From positions 1-27,191 of the forward strand of contig JABFWJ010000049.1 of the NCBI GenBank assembly GCA_013362295.1: a DNA stretch of 27,191 nt, read 5' to 3'. The notes below the pieces were generated by a model. The model worked only from the letters and a program-made list of their open reading frames with translations. It did not search any database and was not told the origin of the DNA. The position numbers were made by a program, and so were the translations under genes. Source of the DNA: Thermoleophilia bacterium (GTDB lineage: Bacteria; Actinomycetota; Thermoleophilia; Gaiellales; Gaiellaceae). Positions within the stretch are counted from its first letter, which is position 1; every line of letters starts with the position of its first letter. Shown here in pieces: positions 24,401 to 27,191 of this stretch.

Positions 24401-24444
24401 CCGCGCCTGGGGTCGGCCTCGGCGGTCATGGAGCTCGCAGACAC
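21430..24444 (-). CDS. FtsX/MacB-like ABC transporter permease (1004 aa)
   Basis: A large membrane protein with an N-terminal helix (AALLATGGTAIALALVTMTL, about residues 42-62) and a long extracytoplasmic domain. A first FtsX-type core follows near residues 275-480 (LLVVSGAMIGVFVAFLVLVA, YLVTTLAGMLIGVVVGEIA). After another external domain comes a second FtsX core at the C-terminus (LFLVGGLAAAALAVLGMVL, TLVAVAALVLAGLTGLLAGA). WEILDLRAQGADRRWLGAF is the cytoplasmic coupling segment typical of FtsX domains. Such duplicated permeases move lipids, lipoproteins or peptides across the membrane, or transmit force without transport. It is the first gene of a coupled pair with the double ATPase. An internal cysteine pair, RPCTRNRCEY, lies in the external domain. 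Confidence 0.9.
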   Translation of the reverse strand: MSASSMTAEADPRRGRLARLARVQYRLLTFALVRLRHRRSAALLATGGTAIALALVTMTLVLQSAVEDRAFADALRAAAQPGVVIGTPLTTNAVSSREKLTEQIARDGSAFQPSAGFVTPDKSLLFMEDDLGADFELDSGRLPRPCTRNRCEYVSTESSVVTGFIVGGAGGPLRVPGVRAVKVGVVHVKSSSLIPFLHNERVAVVSGFRLLQDRKLTVGQGGLSWSAPFSNIVRHPWDVDRSIERLTRLRSNLARITDPLFMDSQFDVLRAGRSDAATAGRRLLVVSGAMIGVFVAFLVLVATRLRADAELLRERLAIANASRAQVRFLTLFEYLVTTLAGMLIGVVVGEIAGAAFAERLRGAGVDSALHVAASGRSWLVWAAAGAAALAVFVLVVWIRTTKLAEIGAAIAAVALVTGFLNGGLDASRIGDANAGVIAFVILAPALAATVVAVAGARLFRPLLLLFARLAARLGTSTRLAALSLARRPGDAAVLVAFVGATLGLALFLAAYRTTLDRSQHDQIAYATPADVLVSEDLRALVAVNTVPLARFPGERKLRVMRAAGGIPQLDNGGFTLIGIPAADLGELKGWRSDFSDLGLNEVGRRLQPPSNVGFRAVPLPANRTVVTFPIKASGDVLDISATLLSATGDFQDVSVGDTHRARLRLVMPKAFRGGSLVGFSFQPGGTAPNPNAGELADEVALGSLRIGPVAWADFSRFRGVNGVAARPSHHTVRVRYAVGTEAVARLRMTPPTDGRLVKIAVSPDLARAAGARGVLPIDVLGTQVGARVVAVVNHFPTVAGNVVLADQQWIATALNAADPGPPFYNEVWIDDRQPQRVERSLARPAFLGMSVASRDSVAQASRSSTMVRAVRDLFLVGGLAAAALAVLGMVLTANADVRTRRWEILDLRAQGADRRWLGAFVRRRLVISCAFAGLVAAAAGTALVFATVSLLRIGADFRQPDPPVRMAVPWTLVAVAALVLAGLTGLLAGALVRGQLRELGRSRT

Positions 24445-24565
24445 CGCTCGATTATCTCGCTGGAGCCGACAAATCTCACCGAGCGGCCCAGCTTCAGTTC
24501 GGGCGGGACGGCAGTTCGAGCAGCGTGTCCAGTTCGTGCCAGCTCTCGCCGCGCGCGCCGCCTCT

Positions 24566-24590
24566 ACATACCCATCGCGTAGTTCGGAGG
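24566..24590 (+). repeat. 25-bp direct repeat, right copy
   Basis: ACAT-A-CCCATCGCGT-A-GTTC-G-GAGG matches 19746-19770 at 22 of 25 positions. It lies in the 170-bp stretch between the permease start and the end of the ECF41-like sigma gene, where I see no other gene. Its minus strand reads PPPNYAMGM and stop. Confidence 0.55.
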
Positions 24591-24613
24591 CGGTGCTCGG
24601 CGTAGTTTGTGAC

Positions 24614-25474
24614 TCAGGTCGGCAGCACCCCCGCTGCGAGGCTCGCGACGCGCTCGCGGTCCGTGATCGCGTCGATCTCGGCGATGCAGCCGCCTCGGAC
24701 GGTGAAGGCCATCAGCGCGAACGGCCGGCCGTCGACCGTGACGAAGACGCCGGCGCCGCCATTGACCACGACCGGATGGAGCAGCGCGGCCGGGTTCGCG
24801 AACTGGAGCGCCGTGCCCGCGACCGCCGACGCGCCTCGCACGAATTGGCTGATCCGACCGTCGGCGCGCAGCACGACGTCCGGGTCGAGGACGGTCAGCA
24901 GCGCCTCGAAGTCGCCGCCGCGCGCGGCCGCGAAGAATGCGTCCACGACCTCGCGCTGCGCCTCGAGCTTGCCTTCCGACCTCGCCGCGCCTCGGACGCG
25001 CCGCCGCGCGCGGCTCGCAAGTTGTCGAGCCGCCGCCGGCGTCGTCTCGAGCATCTGCGCGATCTCCGGGAACGGCACCGCGAACATGTCGTGGAGCACG
25101 AAGGCGACGCGCTCGGCCGGGCTCAGCGTCTCGAGCACGACGAGCAGCGCGAGCCCGACCGCGTCGCCGAGCAGCGCTGCCTGCTCCGGGTCGCGCTCGA
25201 CGCTCACCACCGGATCGGGAACGCTCACGTCGAGCGGCTCCTCGGGGCGCGTCCGCCGCGCGCGCAGAACGTTGAGGCAGACGCGCGCGACAATCGTCGT
25301 CAGCCAACCGCCGAGGTTCTCGACGCCGTCGGCGCCGGCACGGCTCGCCCGCAGCCACGCGTCCTGCACAGCGTCATCGGCCTCGGTCAGGGAGCCGAGC
25401 ATGCGATACGCGACCTGGAACAGATGCCCGCGCTGTTCCTCGAACCGCTCCGCCAGCCAGTCCTGCTCCGCCAC
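24614..25474 (-). CDS. ECF41/SigJ-type RNA polymerase sigma factor with SnoaL-like C-terminal domain
   Basis: A 286-residue extracytoplasmic-function sigma factor. Region 2 includes HLFQVAYRMLGSLTEADDAV, QDAWLRASRAG and LGGWLTTIVARVCLNVLRAR. Region 4 includes LSPAERVAFVLHDMFAVPFP and EIAQMLETTPAAARQLASRA. The C-terminal 115 residues form a SnoaL/NTF2-like domain (VVDAFFAAARGGDFEALLTV, LDPDVVLRADGR), which in ECF41 proteins regulates the sigma factor itself instead of a separate anti-sigma. The GTG at 25472-25474 is preferred because GGAAGG sits eight bases upstream; the GTG at 25483 is too close to it. Genes for carboxymuconolactone decarboxylase-like proteins commonly neighbour ECF41 factors, and one lies divergent here. 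Confidence 0.92.
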   Translation of the reverse strand: MAEQDWLAERFEEQRGHLFQVAYRMLGSLTEADDAVQDAWLRASRAGADGVENLGGWLTTIVARVCLNVLRARRTRPEEPLDVSVPDPVVSVERDPEQAALLGDAVGLALLVVLETLSPAERVAFVLHDMFAVPFPEIAQMLETTPAAARQLASRARRRVRGAARSEGKLEAQREVVDAFFAAARGGDFEALLTVLDPDVVLRADGRISQFVRGASAVAGTALQFANPAALLHPVVVNGGAGVFVTVDGRPFALMAFTVRGGCIAEIDAITDRERVASLAAGVLPT

Positions 25475-25535
25475 GTCACACACCTTCCGTCCGTCGTGTC
25501 ATAGAGGTGACCCGACAGACCATGGAGGTGTGACG

Positions 25536-26012
25536 ATGGCGACCATCCAAACGATTGAGCCGCGGATCCCCAATATCGCGGGAACCGTGCCCGAAGCGCT
25601 GCAGGCCATGCTCGCGCTGGGGAAGGAGGCGATGAGAAACCGCGACGTGCCGCGGACGACGCACATGCTCGTCCACCTGCGCGCGAGCCAGATCAACGGC
25701 TGCAGCTTCTGCGTCGAGATGCACAGCCGCGAGCTCCGTGAGGCGGGCGACTCGCAGGAGCGAATCGCGACCGTCGCCGCCTGGCGCGAGTCGCCGTACT
25801 TCAGCGACGCAGAGCGCGCGGCGCTCGCACTCGCCGAGGCGGCGACGCGGCTCGCCGACCGGCCGGACCCGGTCCCGGACAGGGTCTGGAACGAGGCCGC
25901 GCGCCACTACGACGAGGAGGCCCTCGCCTCGCTCGTTCTCACGATTGCGGCGATCAACGCCTGGAACCGGCTGAACGTGACCACGCGGCAGCCCGCCGGG
26001 TCCTGGCAGTAA
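25536..26012 (+). CDS. AhpD-like alkylhydroperoxidase / carboxymuconolactone decarboxylase family protein
   Basis: A 158-residue helical protein. It opens MATIQTIEPRIPNIAGTVPE. HLRASQINGCSFCVEMHSRE carries the C-x-x-C plus E-x-H proton-relay motif of AhpD-type peroxidases, in which the cysteines reduce peroxide or recycle AhpC. IATVAAWRESPYFSDAERAA and a C-terminal INAWNRLNVTTR match the CMD fold. Both active-site codons are ordinary TGC. GGAGGTGTGACG upstream of the ATG supports the start. Divergent placement next to the ECF41-like sigma factor is the standard arrangement for targets of that group. The OsmC-like selenoprotein lies downstream on the same strand. Confidence 0.93.
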   Translation: MATIQTIEPRIPNIAGTVPEALQAMLALGKEAMRNRDVPRTTHMLVHLRASQINGCSFCVEMHSRELREAGDSQERIATVAAWRESPYFSDAERAALALAEAATRLADRPDPVPDRVWNEAARHYDEEALASLVLTIAAINAWNRLNVTTRQPAGSWQ

Positions 26013-26142
26013 GGCGCATGCCGCGGCGCCGGCGTGGCCCTGCCATCGCCGGCGCCGCGACACGAGCCGGCTAGCTGGTCAGCTGCGCGTCGCGACGCGT
26101 CGGGAGTGACGGGCAAAACGCGCTCTGTTTCCGCACGGCGCC

Positions 26143-26172
26143 GACACCACCGCTGTTGAGCACGGTGGGGTC
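26143..26172. other. Hairpin in the gene-free stretch 26013-26335
   Basis: The 323-bp gap between the AhpD-like gene and the OsmC-like gene has no convincing ORF. GAC-A-CCACCG, a ten-base loop, CGGTGG-G-GTC makes a 9-bp stem with one mismatch. It could be a terminator for the AhpD-like gene, a leader element or a small RNA. I found no tRNA-like fold and no selC in the gap. Confidence 0.35.
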
Positions 26173-26335
26173 TGAAGAACGTCCGCAGGAGGGGGCGCCA
26201 CAGGCGCGCAACTCGCCGTGCTCGCCGGCGGCGAAGACGCACGCCGATCGCGCATAGGTCGCGACCACGTGATCGATGCTCCCGCGCACCGCGGTAACGT
26301 CCTGCGCACGACGTCCCTATCGCGGAAGGAGCCTC

Positions 26336-26809
26336 ATGGGCGAGGTCAAGTACGTCTCACGCGTGCGCATCGAGCGCCTCCGCGGCCCGCTGCGGCGCGC
26401 GGAGCTGCCGGGCGAGGACGAGCCCGTGTACTTCGGCGTCCACGACGAGGTCGCCGAGCACTACGGCGTCGCCGCTCCCGGAGACGCAGAGCGGGCGACG
26501 ACGCTCGACTACATCGTTGCCGCGGCCGGCGGCTGACTGACCGGCACCTTCGGGGGCGCGCTGGAGGCGCGACGGGTCGATGCGAGCGAGGGTCGTCTGG
26601 TGGGCGAGACGACGGGCGAGATCGAGGTTGAGGACGGCGTCCTGGTGATCAAGCGAATCCACGTCCGCTACCTGCTGCGGGTCGACGCCGACGCCGACCG
26701 CGCCGCGATCGAGCGCGCGTTCGAGCACCACATGCCACGCTGCCCCGTCTACCGCTCGATCGCCGCCGCGATCGACTGCACGACCGAGCTCGTGCTGCTC
26801 GAGCCCTGA
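26336..26809 (+). CDS. OsmC-like selenoprotein peroxidase with Sec67 encoded by in-frame TGA
   Basis: The ATG at 26336 follows GGAAGGA. Read through the TGA at 26534-26536, the frame encodes 157 residues, the normal OsmC/Ohr length. The first part ends ATTLDYIVAAAGG, the second begins LTGTFGGALEARRVDA, so the TGA takes the place of the peroxidatic cysteine at the start of the central helix. The second conserved cysteine is present as Cys136 in HHMPRCPVYRSI. OsmC/Ohr enzymes reduce organic hydroperoxides through exactly this cysteine pair, so a selenolate-thiol pair is predicted. The second half is highly coding-like (IEVEDGVLVIKRIHVRYLLR). A SECIS-like hairpin follows the TGA. The gene lies downstream of the AhpD-like gene. 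A nonsense mutation is the alternative. Confidence 0.87.
26534..26571 (+). promoter_or_regulatory. Sec codon plus candidate bacterial SECIS element
   Basis: The TGA at 26534-26536 is followed by a 5-bp GC stem, CGCGC (26557-26561) with GCGCG (26567-26571), closing the loop TGGAG. The loop begins 25 bases after the TGA and has G in its second position, as in the peroxiredoxin case. It fits the bacterial SECIS spacing and loop rule; function is inferred. Confidence 0.7.
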
Positions 26810-26825
26810 CGGCGTGTGACGCCGT
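26809..26825 (+). terminator. Hairpin after the OsmC-like gene
   Basis: ACGGCG, loop TGTGA, CGCCGT is a perfect 6-bp stem starting at the last base of the stop codon. It separates the gene from the convergent DNA glycosylase gene. There is no T-run. Confidence 0.5.
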
Positions 26826-26869
26826 TCATCAGCCGCCGTTCGTGCTCGGCATGAACCTCGTGCAGCTCG

Positions 26870-27191
26870 CTATCGAAGCGCCGCAGCCGTGCCGCCGGGT
26901 CGAAGCAGCGGGACGGCGGCCCAGCAGTAGCGGGCGACGATCGAGCGGTGGGGGCGGAAGCGCTCTCCGAGCGGTTCGAGCTGCTTCGGCGTCGGCGGCG
27001 GGTCGAGCTTCCAGGCGAGGGCGTAGCCCTGGCGGACGCCGAGGTCGTCGACCGGCCAGACGTCGAGGCGGCGGAGCTGGAACATCAGGTACATCTCGGC
27101 GGTCCAGCGTCCGATCCCGCGCACGGTGGTCAGCCGCTCGATCAGCTCCTCGTCGCTTCGCCTCGATGTGCGGCTGAGGACGACGGTGCCG
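26870..27191 (-). CDS. DNA-3-methyladenine glycosylase II (AlkA-like, HhH-GPD), C-terminal part (runs off the window)
   Basis: A base-excision repair enzyme removing alkylated purines. The frame is open to the window edge, so the start lies outside. The helix-hairpin-helix reads LTTVRGIGRWTAEMYLMFQL. The catalytic aspartate follows at the expected distance in DVWPVDDLGVRQGYALAW. The C-terminal RFRPHRSIVARYCWAAVP is typical of the family's last helices. About 106 residues are visible, roughly half of the protein. The GTG at 27122-27124 is internal to the HhH motif and is not the start. The gene is convergent with the OsmC-like gene. Confidence 0.88.
   Translation of the reverse strand, partial: GTVVLSRTSRRSDEELIERLTTVRGIGRWTAEMYLMFQLRRLDVWPVDDLGVRQGYALAWKLDPPPTPKQLEPLGERFRPHRSIVARYCWAAVPLLRPGGTAAALR

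Noticed and set aside
25497..25523. ECF41-type promoter (TGTCACA, 16 nt, CGTC) upstream of the AhpD-like gene
   Set aside because: TGTCATA is present at 25497 but no CGTC follows at the right distance.
26071..26289. 72-aa minus-strand ORF with several cysteines in the gap before the OsmC-like gene
   Set aside because: No ribosome-binding site, no recognisable motif, and several equally long shadow frames cover the same stretch.
26013..26335. Possible selC (tRNA-Sec) in the gap next to the selenoprotein gene
   Set aside because: A TTCAGA string exists on the minus strand, but the flanking bases do not pair as an anticodon stem, and there is no T-loop GTTCGA-type sequence.
1..27191. tRNA, rRNA, CRISPR arrays, intact transposase genes
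   Set aside because: No matching conserved sequences or regular repeat-spacer patterns were seen on either strand.

Overview
The window is GC-rich chromosomal DNA from a bacterium, most likely an uncultured actinobacterium of the Thermoleophilia (Gaiellales/Solirubrobacterales) type. This rests on the codon bias, frequent GTG/TTG starts, sparse Shine-Dalgarno sites, a SARP/BTAD-type regulator, an ECF41-like sigma factor and a form-II CoxL cluster. The lineage is inferred, not proven. There is no rRNA, tRNA, CRISPR array or intact transposon.

Layout. 1-1.3 kb: start of ileS (edge-truncated), divergent thioredoxin, DUF2231 membrane protein and a 49-aa protein. 1.3-6 kb: lipid kinase, zinc-ribbon NUDIX hydrolase, small acidic ORF, alpha/beta hydrolase, serine beta-lactamase-like hydrolase, and a RidA / YbdK-type carboxylate-amine ligase pair. 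6-8.8 kb: an ECF sigma factor translationally coupled to a membrane-anchored beta-propeller and divergent from a secreted propeller. 8.8-9.2 kb: a peroxiredoxin whose peroxidatic position is an in-frame TGA. 9.2-13 kb: a long SARP/BTAD-cyclase-like-AAA-TPR regulator carrying two compensating indels. 13-15.2 kb: secreted vanadium-haloperoxidase-like protein and rpiA. 15.2-16.2 kb: a decay zone with a beheaded cydA fragment, one small gene and a frameshifted unknown gene. 16.2-19.7 kb: coxL-coxS-coxM molybdenum hydroxylase operon. 19.7-24.6 kb: two-gene ABC/FtsX exporter bracketed by near-identical 25-bp repeats. 24.6-26.8 kb: ECF41-like sigma factor divergent from an AhpD-like protein, then an OsmC-like gene interrupted by an in-frame TGA at its catalytic cysteine. 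26.9 kb to the end: edge-truncated DNA glycosylase.

The main result is two apparent selenoproteins. Both the peroxiredoxin (8764-9231) and the OsmC-like peroxidase (26336-26809) read through exactly one TGA. In each it sits at the peroxidatic cysteine position, and in each a hairpin with the size, spacing and loop G of a bacterial SECIS follows it. Automated gene calling would split or truncate both. With thioredoxin, the AhpD-like protein and the ECF41-like sigma factor, the window looks rich in thiol/selenol peroxide defence. The Sec machinery (selA, selB, selC, selD) is not in the window and must be sought elsewhere in the genome.
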